A stretch of DNA of 39,729 bases from Seison nebaliae (Eukaryota; Rotifera; Pararotatoria; Seisonacea; Seisonidae): positions 1 through 39,729 of the forward strand of contig JALJEE010000834.1 in the NCBI GenBank assembly GCA_023231475.1, written 5' to 3'. Shown here one piece after another: positions 1 to 11,710 of the stretch. Below the pieces are notes generated by a model. That model was given only the letters and a program-made list of their open reading frames with translations, did not search any database and was not told the DNA's origin. The number at the start of each line of letters is the position of its first letter. Within the stretch, counting starts at the first letter, position 1. A program made the position numbers and the translations under genes.

Positions 1-108
1 ACAAATAAAAATGAAACAAAGTGCAATTATCGTCCGATGAAAAACGATCGGAAAGAATAATAAAAGGAATAAACTTTAATATATTTCTTCAAAAAAAATT
101 TTAACTTA

Positions 109-309
109 GAAAAACTTATAAAAACTCGGTTGTTTTTTCTCCCCATTGTTATTTGTCTCGATTGTCGTCCGTCCCGACTTTTTTTAGTTTCAAATTGTCT
201 TTTGTCCCAATGGTGATTTGTCCTGATTATCGCATGTTCCATTATTTAAATAAGCTAATAAAAACTTTCTTCAACAAAAGTTTTTATTGATAAAAACTTA
301 TAAAAACTT
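109..309. repeat. Degenerate direct repeats at left edge
   Basis: Two imperfect copies of a ~26-bp unit of the form CCCnATkGTkATTTGTCyyGATTrTCG lie at 142-167 and 206-232. A second motif, AAAAACTTATAAAAACT, occurs near 109-125 and again near 291-309. The copies flank one another just before the retroelement remnant, so they may be decayed mobile-element flank or simple repeat. No coding sense is visible; the open frame at 27-242 on the minus strand only reads through these repeats. Confidence 0.5.
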
Positions 310-339
310 TAGCAGGAAAAAAGTTTAAACTAAAAACTA

Positions 340-910
340 GTTTTTACTGTCACCGTACTTCAAGGTCCATTGACAAAATCAGCTCAAAATTTATCCGAGC
401 GTTTTATTCCTTTCACTATAGGCCTAAATTATTCTCAATCGACATGAAAATGCAGCTATTTCATACATTCTTCACAGATTTTTATGGAATTCAGACATCT
501 ATCTCATTTTCCATACAGTCCATGACCTCAATGGATAGAGCATACAATCGGTGCTGCTGCATCTTACTCGGACCTAAACGTCTCTTCAATCAAGCATTTA
601 TGTTCTGCCTAATGGGCATCTCTTCTTTCCCATTACTAATCGTTAAGAGGTATTTGTCAATCGTTTCCGATTTCAACATATCTTCTTTTCCTCATCCGAC
701 ATATGCAGACAGTCCTGCAAAATATTTCTGTCAATATTATTCTTTATTATATCCCACCTGTATGGAAGATTTGGAAGCTTTAGTTATCATTTATTCCTAA
801 TCATCTGAGGGATGGGTTGTCTCGTGGTCGTGATTTTATTTCCAGCAACAATTATTCTTCCCTTATTAATTTTCTTTATGCTTTACCCTATGGGGATTCC
901 GCGTCTTAAT
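340..910 (+). mobile_element. Decayed 3' tail of a non-LTR (LINE-type) retrotransposon
   Basis: Frame 1 of the stretch is open from about 300 to 800. It reads like the segment that follows the catalytic core of LINE reverse transcriptases. Visible pieces are IDKISSKFIRAFYSF at 369-413, then LFHTFFTDFYGIQ at 453-491, then a basic DRAYNRCCCILLGPKR at 532-579 followed by hydrophobic SSFPLLIVKRYLSIV. After the stop at 798 the match seems to continue in another frame (HLRDGLSRGRDFI, from 802) to paired stops at 907-912, followed by an A-rich stretch near 910-919. No YXDD catalytic box is present, so only the 3' end is here. The frame break and 5' truncation make it a pseudogene. Identity rests on pattern memory only. 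Confidence 0.55.
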
Positions 911-920
911 AAAAAAAAAT

Positions 921-1498
921 ATATACATACATATATACTGCTTTTATAGATATTTAAAGACTATCATAATACATGGTAAACTTACAACGCCCAAATTTTC
1001 GTTGGGAAATTTTAAAAAGTCCGGTTATAAAACCGTTTAGAGATAATATAACAAGTGATAAAGTGGTAATTATAAGAGCATATGTATGAACATCGTATAA
1101 GAGTTTCATGGAATAACAATTTATCAAGAACATATTCTGAATTAGAATATATTTGGTCATGTTCGTCTTCAATTGAAACCGTTCCTTTTTTGTTTTATAG
1201 TCAAAAAATAGTTTTATCAAAAGAATGAATAATTTGAATTTAATTTACAATAACTTTCTAAAATAAAATTTACCTTAAACTAACTTCCAAACAGAAATAA
1301 TAAGCTAATATTGAATTGTCTTTGTGATGGAAGTGAACAGAATAAAAAAAGAATATTATTATGATTTTTGCCATTATATTTTGGAGATGAATAATTGTAT
1401 GACAATGGAAAAATGTGAGAAACACATAGAAATATTAATAATAAATAATTGAAACATTTAGCCTGTTTCCGTTTTAATTAATGAGAGAAATTAGTTGA
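921..1498. other. AT-rich spacer and presumed 5' flank of the SCAR gene
   Basis: No gene is visible. The 88-residue open frame at 954-1220 (minus) has no recognisable domain and is probably chance. The promoter and 5' UTR of the gene starting at 1499 should be here, but I cannot point to a clear core promoter element. Confidence 0.4.
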
Positions 1499-3088
1499 AT
1501 GCCTCTAATTGAGAGAACGGTTGAACCAGTAAACATTTGTTTACGACAAGAAGCAAATGTAGTTTTAACGGATCATAAATCGAGAAATAATTTATGTTTG
1601 GTCAATTTCATCGAACAGATTGGAGACTTAGCCAGAAATGTTGAATCCATCTTCTCCAATCTCATAACGGAAGCGACGAAAATTAACGAGCGTACAACTC
1701 AATTGAATCATCGAGTGAGGAAAGTGGAGGAGTCGTTGAAGAATCGTAATGAATTTTCTTCGACTTTCTTCGAGTACAATTGTGAGAATGGACGAGTGAA
1801 ATTTCCCACTCATTTCACTTCAAATTATCGATCGCGTCAATCGATTATGGCACATTTCCTAATTCCTGAAACGAGAACAGAACCCATTCATCATTTATAT
1901 GATAAAGAAGCAAAAGCAGCACCAGATCTCCGTCGATTCAATCCATTGCGTGATGATAATCGAGATGCAATGAAATTCTATACGGATGCTCAATTATTTG
2001 ATCGAAATTGGACGGAAGAAATTCGTCAAATGACTAAACGTTGTCGTTCCATTGATAATATTTCTTCTGATGATAATATCGATGTTCAACATCATCAATC
2101 CAATCAACAAATTGAAAAGAAAAATATACAATTTCAACAACAACAACAAGTTAAACCAATTCCATTTGAGAATGAACAAATTTATCATGAACAAATTAAT
2201 TATAATAATAATAATAATAATAATAATATGATGGATATGACAATGGAAATGAGAACATCGAATACGTTAAAGAGACCGATGATTGCACCACCATTGCCTC
2301 CATCAAACGACCAACAGTTCCTTAATAAAAAAACGGATATCACAAATTTACCGTTACCATCTGATGAGTTGATGAATTGGAATCGAATCAATTCACAAAC
2401 TATTCAACAAAATCAGATGGCGAATAATAAACAATTAAATCAAGTGGATAAAGAACCTGTTCATTCGGTTACGCCTGTCGTTCAACAACAAACTCCTTCC
2501 ATTCCCAATACCGTCATCACAACATCATCTTTCGACAGATCGATAAAATCAGAATATAATCAACAATCATCATTAGTATCATCGACGAACGTTTCTCCTT
2601 CCACCATAACATCCATATCAACAACTACATCTCCCACAAAAACAACGACGGTAACAACACCAATCGGCAATGGACCTCCACCACCGCCTCCTCCTCCACC
2701 ACCACCGCCACCGCCACCATCAATTGATGAATTAATCAATCATCAGATCGAACCAACTGAGAAGAAAATGGTAATAAAGAAAACGGAGAAGAAATCGACT
2801 CTCCCACCAGTCGATGGTAGTCGTACCGGTTTATTGGACGAAATAAAAAAAGGAAATTTCGGATTGAAACATGTTGAAAAGAAGGACAATGGACGTCCGT
2901 CCGTCAACGAACCAAATAAGAAGAATTGTCTGAACGATTCTAATTCGACATCTAATGGAAAATCACCAAATCCAGATATGATCGATATGATAGAAATGTT
3001 CAAACAACGTTTCCAAGTGATGCAATACTCGTCGGAGGATGAGAGTGATAGTGAAACTGATTCGAGAGAATGGTCTCCTTCGCCGTAA
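1499..3088 (+). CDS. SCAR: WAVE/SCAR actin-nucleation promoting factor (WASF family)
   Basis: This is a 529-residue single-exon protein. WAVE/SCAR sits in the five-subunit WAVE complex and activates Arp2/3 downstream of Rac to build branched actin at the cell cortex. Residues 1 to about 175 match the family's WAVE homology domain: start MPLIERTVEPVNIC, a helical stretch with FIEQIGDLARNVESIF, and a late block NPLRDDNRDAMKFYTDAQLF. The middle is disordered, rich in Gln/Asn/Ser/Thr, with an AAT-encoded Asn run (about 2203-2228) and a 15-proline profilin/SH3-type tract (about 2674-2718). The C-terminus has WH2 (SRTGLLDEIKKGNFGLK, about 440-456), a connector helix (MFKQRF) and an acidic tail with the terminal tryptophan (REWSPSP). 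The start is the first ATG and gives the conserved N-terminus. A poly(A) signal AATAAA lies at 3226-3231. The absence of coding introns is notable. Confidence 0.93.
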   Translation: MPLIERTVEPVNICLRQEANVVLTDHKSRNNLCLVNFIEQIGDLARNVESIFSNLITEATKINERTTQLNHRVRKVEESLKNRNEFSSTFFEYNCENGRVKFPTHFTSNYRSRQSIMAHFLIPETRTEPIHHLYDKEAKAAPDLRRFNPLRDDNRDAMKFYTDAQLFDRNWTEEIRQMTKRCRSIDNISSDDNIDVQHHQSNQQIEKKNIQFQQQQQVKPIPFENEQIYHEQINYNNNNNNNNMMDMTMEMRTSNTLKRPMIAPPLPPSNDQQFLNKKTDITNLPLPSDELMNWNRINSQTIQQNQMANNKQLNQVDKEPVHSVTPVVQQQTPSIPNTVITTSSFDRSIKSEYNQQSSLVSSTNVSPSTITSISTTTSPTKTTTVTTPIGNGPPPPPPPPPPPPPPPSIDELINHQIEPTEKKMVIKKTEKKSTLPPVDGSRTGLLDEIKKGNFGLKHVEKKDNGRPSVNEPNKKNCLNDSNSTSNGKSPNPDMIDMIEMFKQRFQVMQYSSEDESDSETDSREWSPSP

Positions 3089-3455
3089 GCGCAGAGAACG
3101 ATATCATTTGATGAGTATATCTCATATGGCACCAACATCCTTCTTATCAGTCGAATTTTTATGAGAATTTCCATTTATCATCATTCCTCTCCCAATTTCT
3201 CAAAGTCATTTCTTCATTATCATCTAATAAACGAAAAAAAAATCTTCTCCTTTTTAATAAAATCATTTAACTGATATTGCCCAGCTATCTGCCCTCGTAC
3301 ACATAATCAACATCGCTTGTTCTAATTAAAAAAAAGGAAGAGAATCGGAGTTGAAGATAAGGAAAAATGATCTCTAAAAAAAGAATTCTCATTTTTTTAT
3401 TTTCTGTTAAGAAAAATTTATTTTTTCATCAATAGTTTAAACGAATTTCTATGAA

Positions 3456-4400
3456 ATGATTCTTTTCCGATCGCCAACGTTTCTCCTTTTCCTCCTTCTA
3501 ATACTCTATCTTTTCGAGACGAAAGACGCATCACTTCGTAAACGAAAGAAGTTGAAGAAGAGAATTTCCTCCATTTTCAGTAAGAATTATTTCCATAATC
3601 TCTTCCGAAAGGAACGAATTGACGATTCTCCCATCGATAAAAATTCTCCAATCTATCAGGAGAATAAGAAGATCATTCGACGACTCAACACAGCAAAATC
3701 ATTAGAAGAATTTGATCGATTTTATGATCTGCTTCAAAGTTTCTACTTTTCTTTCTCTTCCGGAGAGAGAATAATTCTTTTCAGAAAATAATGTAACGAA
3801 AACGGAATATGATGAAATAATGAATGAATGGTATGAGGAATTCCCTCAGATCGATGACAATCGACCTGTTCAACAAGCTGCTCTACCAACTTATCAGAAC
3901 ATCGGTCGATCAATGATGAGAAACGTACAAATCACATATAGTGACCAGAAAGAGATTGTTGAATTGCCCAAGAAGTTAGTGGTGGATACATTTGAATTAG
4001 CCATTCAATGTACACCACAACCGACTCGTGTCGTTTGTCCAACTATCCGTGACATTAGGAATTATATGAAACAAGATAAACATAAACCAGACGAATCCAT
4101 TTCAACGATGTTAGAGAATGACAAGAAAGGAATAACGATCTTGAGGAAAGTTTTTCCCACTTGTATCGATCTGTTCGAATGTGCCGACAATTGTGCCTGT
4201 CCCTTCAAGACAACATGTCAACCAATTGTTCAACAATCTTTAATTACAATCGTTAATTATTTCTCTTATCATTCTCTTTATATTTTTTTCTTCAGTGGTA
4301 TGTCATGTTGTTCGATCCGGAGAACCATATAACAAGCAAGGGATCGGTCAGATTAATCTTTCGGAATCATACCGAATGCGCATGTGCCAAATCGAATTGA
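3456..4400 (+). CDS. PDGF/VEGF-family secreted growth factor (PVF-like), three exons
   Basis: Coding exons are 3456-3738, 3785-4251 and 4296-4400, giving 284 residues; the introns are 46 and 44 bp. Residues 1 to about 24 are a signal peptide (MILFRSPTFLLFLLLILYLF). A basic pro-region follows, then a cystine-knot domain. Its cysteines are C170, C179, C221 (PTCIDLFEC), C227, C231, C233, C239 (CQP) and the C-terminal CAC pair C278/C280 preceded by FRNHTE. The C-x5-C spacing, the CQP block and the H-x-x-C-x-C end are typical of PDGF/VEGF ligands, which activate PVR-type receptor tyrosine kinases. The exon 2/3 junction is set by frame and by the strand SLITIWYVM. Oddly, the usual C-x-G-x-C-C core is CADNCAC: one residue longer and without the glycine. 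The gene converges on the RING gene downstream. Confidence 0.82.
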
Positions 4401-5172
4401 TCCAAATTGACAGCTATCGATTTTCCGATTAATTAAACTTTTACGAACATTTCTTCAAAAGAATTAACGGTTTTGTGAAAACTAAATTCGAAATTAAACC
4501 AATCCCCCTTAACCAAACTATCAACTTTTCTTCCTTTTCTCTTTAATTTTAACATATTTAGTATATAGTTTTCACTCAATTAGTTTTAGGGAATTTAGAT
4601 TGTACGTAAGCTACCAGTTAGTTATGAATCCGGTCGATTATTTTCAACTTTTTTTAAAATTTCCTGTTTTTGTAAGAAGTATTTAAGATATGATGTTGAA
4701 TTTAACAAATATAGAAAGAGCTTGAAATGCTCTACAAGACCGTTCTTTTTAAATTACATATATTTAAAAAATTTAATTAAAACTATAGACTTTTGTTTCT
4801 CAAAAAATTTTAAAAATTCAATTTTTCGGAACATTTTCAATTCATACTTAACTACATAGGCCTTTTACCCCAACCAACTAGAATCTAATCAATCTAGAAT
4901 CTTACTAGAAGAACCAACTGAAAAAAAAAAGTATGATAGAATTCATTTTGAAAATGATGAATTATTTACAATAAAATGATTGTTAGATAGGAATAAGTTA
5001 TTGTATTTAGAGAAAAATAAATAAAGTGTATAAGAGAAATTTTATAAAAAAGCTGTTAGTAAAATTTGAAAGGTCAAACTGAGTGAAAGAAAGCCATCAT
5101 TTGATTTCATATCAGTTACTTCATCATTAGAAAAATGAAAAATTGTTTAGAAATGAAATAATAATTTTGTTT
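4401..5172. other. Convergent intergenic region / 3' UTRs
   Basis: This region lies between the convergent PVF-like and RING genes. It is AT-rich and presumably holds both 3' UTRs. AATAAA motifs for the plus strand occur in the run AAAAATAAATAAAG near 5015-5030. No ORF with recognisable content was found. Confidence 0.5.
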
Positions 5173-5736
5173 CTATCTCACACTATTGTCATATATACCC
5201 AGCATCAGATCTAACTCATTATGTCTTTGATAAATATGCCTTGGAAGATTTTTGAAAACTTTCGCACAAAATGGACATTCCGTTTTCTGATTCTTTGATC
5301 GCTCGTCCAAATGTTTTAATATTATATGTTGAGCTAGTTCGTGGTTACTTGTGAAGAACGGAGAACCGCAATAATCTTTCCATGGACATTTTAGTTCGAT
5401 ACCGTTCTTACATTCATGATTGTGGTCAAATGACTTCAAACCATCATAGGTGGCATATTGACATCGATAGCAAACCAGTGCTTTGGCTATCAATAAACTT
5501 GTATATTGAGTATCCAACACTTCTGGCAACTTCCTACCCCTATTAAATCCTCCTCGACACATCGGACATGTGCTAAAACCGCTAAAAAGGATTGACTTGA
5601 AACACCAATGACAGATTTTATGATGACATGGAGTTTCCAATAAACACGTAGGCACTTCGTAACAAATGACACATATATAATCGTAGAAAGTTGTTGCACT
5701 AATTATCAATCTTCCATGTATATCAAACTTGTTCAT
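5173..5736 (-). CDS. RING-type E3 ubiquitin ligase with C-terminal zinc fingers (RNF114/RNF125-like)
   Basis: This is a 187-residue single-exon protein. It has a complete C3HC4 RING: C22-x2-C25-x11-C37-x-H39-x2-C42-x2-C45-x11-C57-x2-C60. After it comes a C2HC-like knuckle (CYRCQYATYDGLKSFDHNHEC), then CPWKDYCG...HELAQH...KH, and finally a C2H2 finger (ECPFCAKVFKNLPRHIYQRH). This RING-C2HC-C2H2-C2H2 order is the architecture of the RNF114/125/138/166 group of E3 ligases, though SIAH/TRAF-type RING proteins also pair a RING with zinc fingers. That group normally ends in a ubiquitin-interacting motif; the tail here stops about 10 residues after the last finger with no acidic UIM helix. E3 activity is inferred from the intact RING. 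Substrate is unknown. Confidence 0.75.
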   Translation of the reverse strand: MNKFDIHGRLIISATTFYDYICVICYEVPTCLLETPCHHKICHWCFKSILFSGFSTCPMCRGGFNRGRKLPEVLDTQYTSLLIAKALVCYRCQYATYDGLKSFDHNHECKNGIELKCPWKDYCGSPFFTSNHELAQHIILKHLDERSKNQKTECPFCAKVFKNLPRHIYQRHNELDLMLGIYDNSVR

Positions 5737-7563
5737 GTTTTTCGCCGAACTACTATTCGTTCAAAATTATTGAGAATGGGAAATACTTGAAAAAAAAAGT
5801 TTTTCGCTAAAAAAAAAGTTGAGAAAAGAAACTTTTTAAAAGAAAAGGGTATTTAATGGAGAGAAAACTATGAAGAAATACGATTGACATTGGTCAAACG
5901 GGAAGAGGAGAAGAAAATAGAATGTTTCATGTCAAAAAAATTTCTTGTTCTGTACAATAAGGGCTTAGCAAATGAGTCATTTGATCGCTAAACAAAAAAT
6001 GAAATGTTAATCTAAAAAACTGAATTAATTTGATGTATGACGAGTATCGAATGGTTTTGGAAGAAAATAGTTTTAGAATAGTTGGCTCATCAGAGAGCTG
6101 GGTTTATTTGATTCAATGAGCTTATCTGAAGATTAATCACCAGAACTCGTTAAGATAAGAGAAATGGGAGATCGGATGAAATTGAAGTAAAATTAGTTTC
6201 GATTTGAATTTTTTCTCTTCCTCCATGAATTTGATAGGGAGGGAAGAAGAGATTGAAGGACGAAACGATAAGATTCATTCAACTTTTCATCGAAGTGTTG
6301 ATGTTCCATAAATGGATTTGTTGATTCGTTTTTTATTTAGATGAGTGATGAATGATCGGATGGATTTGTGAAGGATAATAGATAAATATTTGAAATGGGC
6401 TGAGTGAATCAGCTTGAAACGAGACCATATTAATCATTTGAGGCAGAACAAATAAATAGAGTTGTCTCTAATCGAATTCTTTCACTTATTTCTGAGATAT
6501 CTCTGGAAAATGATTCGTATATTTCGTTTTTCTCCCATAAGAAGGAATAATACGGAAATAAATATATCCGATTAGCTTTCTCCATCTCTCCCCAATCGTC
6601 ATTCTGTTTCTGATAAAGAAACGAATTTCGCCTTTCTTATGTAAATAGACGTGAATTGAAATGTGAATGAAATTCTCTTTCCGTGTGGCAAGAGGGCGAA
6701 TTGATTCGTATCGATACGATCAATTTAAAAGATAAAAGGATCATTCTATCAACATCTAATTTTCATCTATTCTATCCATTTATTATCGAGTTTAATAAAC
6801 CATCATCCTCACCAATAGTCGTTGAGGAGAAATATCGAGAATTGAATAATAATGAGAAAATAAATATAACAAAGAAGGAAAAGAAAAAGTTCGATCAGTT
6901 ATTGATTTTATATAAATTGATTAGTTTTCTTCTTGTTGTTGTTGTTATTGACGTTTGGGATAATGTCATTAGAAATAAGAGAAATTACAGTGATATGAGA
7001 AGAACTAACACATATGTGACCTCAGACATAAACATTAATTTTATCCGATTTCCCCTCGATTTCTTACTAGCCTATTGGATGATGTTATGATAAGAATAAA
7101 ATAATATAAAAACGTTGACAAATATTTGGAGTAAATATCATGAATGAGTATTAAAGATTGTTGCACACATACGACCTCTTCGATGACGATTATGATTATG
7201 ATTGTTTCTTTTACTAATTCTCTTTTTTTTCGTCAATCCTTTTTCTTTTGGTTATTCATAAAAAATTTCAATTATTCATATTCCTTCGGTACAAAGCTTA
7301 CCTGGCCCGACTCTGTATATGTACATGAGTTTTAAGTAAACTGAGCTAACTCATTCGTTCTTCTATACCATCATCTCGCCTTCTCGTCTGTTCAGGAAAT
7401 GTGAAACATGTGTCGATTTGGAAACTTTCCCTATTATTTTTCGTCATTCTTCTTCAAAATTAGAAGAAGTTGAATGAATGGAAATGAACGAAAAGGAATT
7501 TTAATCGTGACAATATTTTAAGAAACGAAAAAAAATTACTTTCTTTTCATTCATCTCTCTCAT

Positions 7564-7577
7564 ATATATATATATAT
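7564..7577. repeat. (TA)n microsatellite
   Basis: A short run of alternating TA within CATATATATATATATATTC. A similar TA run occurs at about 13496-13515, 3' of the gene at 11718-13305. Confidence 0.7.
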
Positions 7578-9561
7578 TCTCCTCTGATTACAAATCACTC
7601 TCAGTCAATCATCATCATTGTTGCGGTTTACCTGTAAATGTGTTTAATTCATCTAATCTCTCCTCCCACCACCCCTCTTCTCAACGTGAACATGTTAATG
7701 TCTCATCTGTGGTGTTGTATACGAGAAAATTTCTCATTCGCAGTTCAAACATTGAGTCAATTCGTTCAAATTGTTAATGCGTCATTATTATGATAATTAT
7801 TATGATTATTCCCTCCCTCCCTCTCGTCATTCGTCTCGTCCGACGGAGAGAGAAAGAGCTCAATTCGATTTTGTTTATCTCTCTCAAACCATTTCAGTCA
7901 CTTCGAACAAATTATGTTTCTAAATCAATACAAATTTGATAGAAGGAAAATAGAAGAAAATATTTTTATCAATAATCACGCCTCGACATCAAGACCAGAT
8001 ATGATCATCATCTGTATCTTTTCCTCATCTGAATTTTTTGTTTTGTCATAGGATCCATTATATAACAATTGTTAATGTTGTCATAACGAGATGATGCTAA
8101 GGATAAATATGATAAGCTGCCTAGTAAGACAGAAAGGAAGCCGAACTATTTAATCATTGAACGGAAGATTTCCTTCGTAGGAGAATGCTTTCTCTTCGTT
8201 GATGTTATTGAGAATGTTGTACAATAATTGGATTTTTTTTTGATTGATCTGTCATTTGGAAAGTGATTATACCATTTCTCCTGATTGGTTAACGATAGAA
8301 AACAGAAGCGTTAATCAGTTTTCCATGGGAATGGATGATAAATGAGAATTATACTTAAAACATTATTCATTTCGCTATTTCATCAAACAAAAATATGGAC
8401 TAGTCAATGTTAGAGAAATTACTCGATAAAGTCGAATCAATACTACTAGTTGTAGGGAATAGAAGTATTAGGTTTCTATAATTCCTATAAAGAATTTCAT
8501 AAAGGGTTTCCTAAAAGAAATTTCTTGGAAAATATTCTCGTCAATCGCTTAATCATTTTCCTTTCCTTTATTTTTCTGTGTACTGGTAGTGTGATGTGGG
8601 TGAGGGGCCACTTAATTTTGGGTACTTTATCAAAAAAAAAAGTAGAAAGATGCATGGATATGTATAATATTTAAACGCGTCTTATGATGTCAGTTGATTA
8701 TTGTTAGATTGATGTAAGAGTATATGTGATTGAGTAAACAAACACATTCTTCCACATCGCCAACTGATGATTAGTGAGAGAGGAGGGGGAACAAAATAAG
8801 AATGACGTATAAACGATAAAGAGATGGTTCATTTCGATTTCTTGTAATTTTTGGTTTAAAGCAGAAAAATGGAAACAAAAAAGAGTTAATAGTTGATATT
8901 ATATAAATTTTCATCATTACGATGATTATGAAACGGACACTCATCATTTTCAATATGAATGTTTATTTGTAAATTGTAACCGAATATAATTGAGAATGGA
9001 GTGAGATAATCATCTGATCATACTATTAGATAGGTTGCTTAGAGATGCGATCGAATCGTCCCGTTCGATTCGGTCCATGCAAATTCAAATAGATCAACAA
9101 ATTTTTTTGTTGATTTGTGTGTATCTCTCCTATGTATATTTTGTGCGACCACACGTCTATTGGAAATGGAATAATTTCATCGTGTTGCCTTTAATTCTCA
9201 TTCGGATACGTAAGTCAGCTCCCGAATATGTGGGAGGGAGATTAGAGGGACAGTGGGAGGGCATCGACGGATATGTTTAGTATAAAAGTGAAAATGACGT
9301 AACCTAATTCTGCCAGTATAATTCTCGATATTTGTTATTCTCTTCTCTAATGAAATTATTCATATTATCATAATATTATCGTCCTGTAAAATTGTTATTG
9401 GGTAAATTAAATAAGAATTGAGTGAATTATATAAATTCGTCCGATTTCTCTTCTCTCCCACTCATACTCTCCTCCAATTGATTATCAATAAAATTATGTA
9501 ATTTAGTTTGTCGTACGGTTTTCTTCTCATCTTTCTCCCATTGTATCACGAAAGAGATGAA

Positions 9562-9594
9562 TAAATGAATGAATGAATGGATGGATGGATGGAG
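9562..9594. repeat. ATGA/ATGG tetranucleotide repeat
   Basis: GAATGAATGAATG passes directly into GGATGGATGGATGG, so two related tetranucleotide repeats are joined. A simple slippage product; no coding content. Confidence 0.7.
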
Positions 9595-10967
9595 AATATG
9601 TTGATGACAATAAGAACGAATTAAATATTTTTATTTGAATTGTCATTCATATGATTACATCATAATTATGATGGCTATGGGACGTCGATAATGACAGTCT
9701 CCACTTTCTCCCTCCCATTCTACCATCATATGATTTTTATGATTGGCCACTGGTCAGTTATATGGAACACTTGAGTATGGTTCAAGTAGATGTTATTATT
9801 TCTTATGTAAAATTCGAATAGAATTCCCTTCTATTATTCTCAGACGTACAACTTCGTTTATCCTTTCCCCTCCCCCCCAACAAACCGACAATGATCAATT
9901 TCGTAAAGACGATGATGATGATGTAAAAGAAGAACCCAACAACAAGATAAGTAAATAAGTCAAATTGATAAATAGATTTCGTTCTTTTCCATTCGATCAT
10001 TCGTTCATTCCATAATCGATTTTATCATCATTTCTAAAGTTTGTTGATGGTGGAGATGTTGAATGCAAAGGAGAATATGTTATTTGATTAACCGATGATC
10101 GATGGGAATGGCAATAGTTGTGAGGATATGAAGGATGTGTTACTTTCAATTTTTGTCAGAACGTGATGAAATGAATGATTATGTGAAGGAAATATTAATG
10201 GTTTGGAACATTGTTGTTGATGATCAACTGATTTCGATCAGTGATCGATAATCAATTTCTATTTTATTGACTAATGGCATTAGGAGAGGAATGGATATTA
10301 ATTCTTCTGAATTACATTGACATAATTTGAACTGATAACGATAGAGAATAAGAAGATTGTTTCATATTCATTATTCCATATGGAGACACACGATAATTAT
10401 TAACATTACACTATTTTGACGTCAGTTCCCTTCAGTTGATTTAATCGGTTTTTTATTTAAATTCAACTTCCTCTCCTCGTTAAACGACGGGAATAGACTT
10501 TAATGAAGTTTCGTTTTCTCCCAGTTCGATAAGTATATCTCTCACGTTCGTCTCTCCAAAAGACATATACACCAGAACACTAGAAAGATTTCCTTAAATT
10601 CGGAAGAGTAATAATTAGTCGTCATCGTCGTCGTCGTCATGCCAACCGACTTGTTGTGTCAATTAATCAATTAATATTTTGGAAAGAAAACTATTCCAAT
10701 TCCTTTCCACTAGCCTTCTGTGCGATGATCGACCCGCTGCGTTTATTTAGTTTCACCACTCTCTCCCCCCTCTTTCACTCAACTCCCGACAAGTCAACTT
10801 TGTACGTTTATTTTTACTTTTTTTTTTGCAATTGCACTTCGATGAACCATGAACTGGCAGTCATTTGGAAAATAGAAGGTGAGAAATGAATGAATTCCTT
10901 ATTACTTTTTTTCGAATTATAAATTATTACTCCTTCTAGTCAAGAAAGGAGATATGCCCCTTGTGAA

Positions 10968-11010
10968 TTCTCTTCTTCTTCTTCTTTCTTTCTTTCTTTC
11001 TTTCTTTCCT
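10968..11010. repeat. CTT/TTTC pyrimidine microsatellite
   Basis: A CTT trinucleotide run passes into a CTTT tetranucleotide run. It is a strand-asymmetric polypyrimidine block about 0.7 kb upstream of the gene at 11718. A short CGT trinucleotide run also occurs near 10619-10638. Confidence 0.7.
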
Positions 11011-11444
11011 CTATTGATAATAAACAATTATCATATACATCTTCATCACCTTCTATTGTTGTCTTCTGTTTATCATTTAATCAGTTGGTGGTGGTAGCCG
11101 CATCTCCTCGATCAAGTAGAAAGTTTGATAATCTTTTCATTCGTAGTGTACGATCATCTAAAACACAATACTTCCACAAATAGATTGCTAAAATATTTCT
11201 CACTATTTGTTATGCGAGTATTAATTGAATGAGAGGAATTATGTAATATAATAATTATAATAGTAATTCGAATCATGATGAGTGAAGTGGAGACGGACAG
11301 ATGATGATGTCGATACAGAAAAAAAGAATTGAAGAAAAGAATGTCTATTTCCTCATTCCATTCCTTTTCTTTACTTTGTTAGTTGTTGATAAGAACATTC
11401 CAGTCGTTTAGTTTAGCCTAGTCAATAGTTGAATGTAGAGTTAG

Positions 11445-11462
11445 GTTAGCTACGTAGCTAAC
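11445..11462. promoter_or_regulatory. 18-bp perfect palindrome GTTAGCTACGTAGCTAAC
   Basis: A perfect inverted repeat centred on TACGTA, 256 bp upstream of the start codon at 11718. Its symmetry suggests a site for a dimeric DNA-binding protein. This is inference only, but a perfect 18-mer is unlikely in random AT-rich sequence. Confidence 0.4.
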
Positions 11463-11710
11463 TAGAATTGAGGTATAAGTAATTGTAACTCACTAGTCAT
11501 ATCTCTTCAATTTATTTGAGTAGAATCGATTTAGTTTCCGTAATTCTTTCACTTTCATTCCAAAGTATTCTTATCAATTAATTATCGATCCGTTATCACA
11601 ATCGATTATTTTCATTTGCCATTGGCATATCCAGTTCTTCCTTCTCACTTCCTATAACATTTCTTCTCATAACCTAATTCTCCTCACACAGAACATTCTA
11701 TCGACGAATA

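Noticed and set aside
954..1220. 88-codon minus-strand frame
   Set aside because: Generic hydrophobic/AT-rich translation without motif; probably chance.
6683..7090. 135-codon open frame (+)
   Set aside because: It opens with GTG and has no internal ATG until near the end, no domain, and lysine/asparagine-rich filler typical of AT-rich noncoding DNA.
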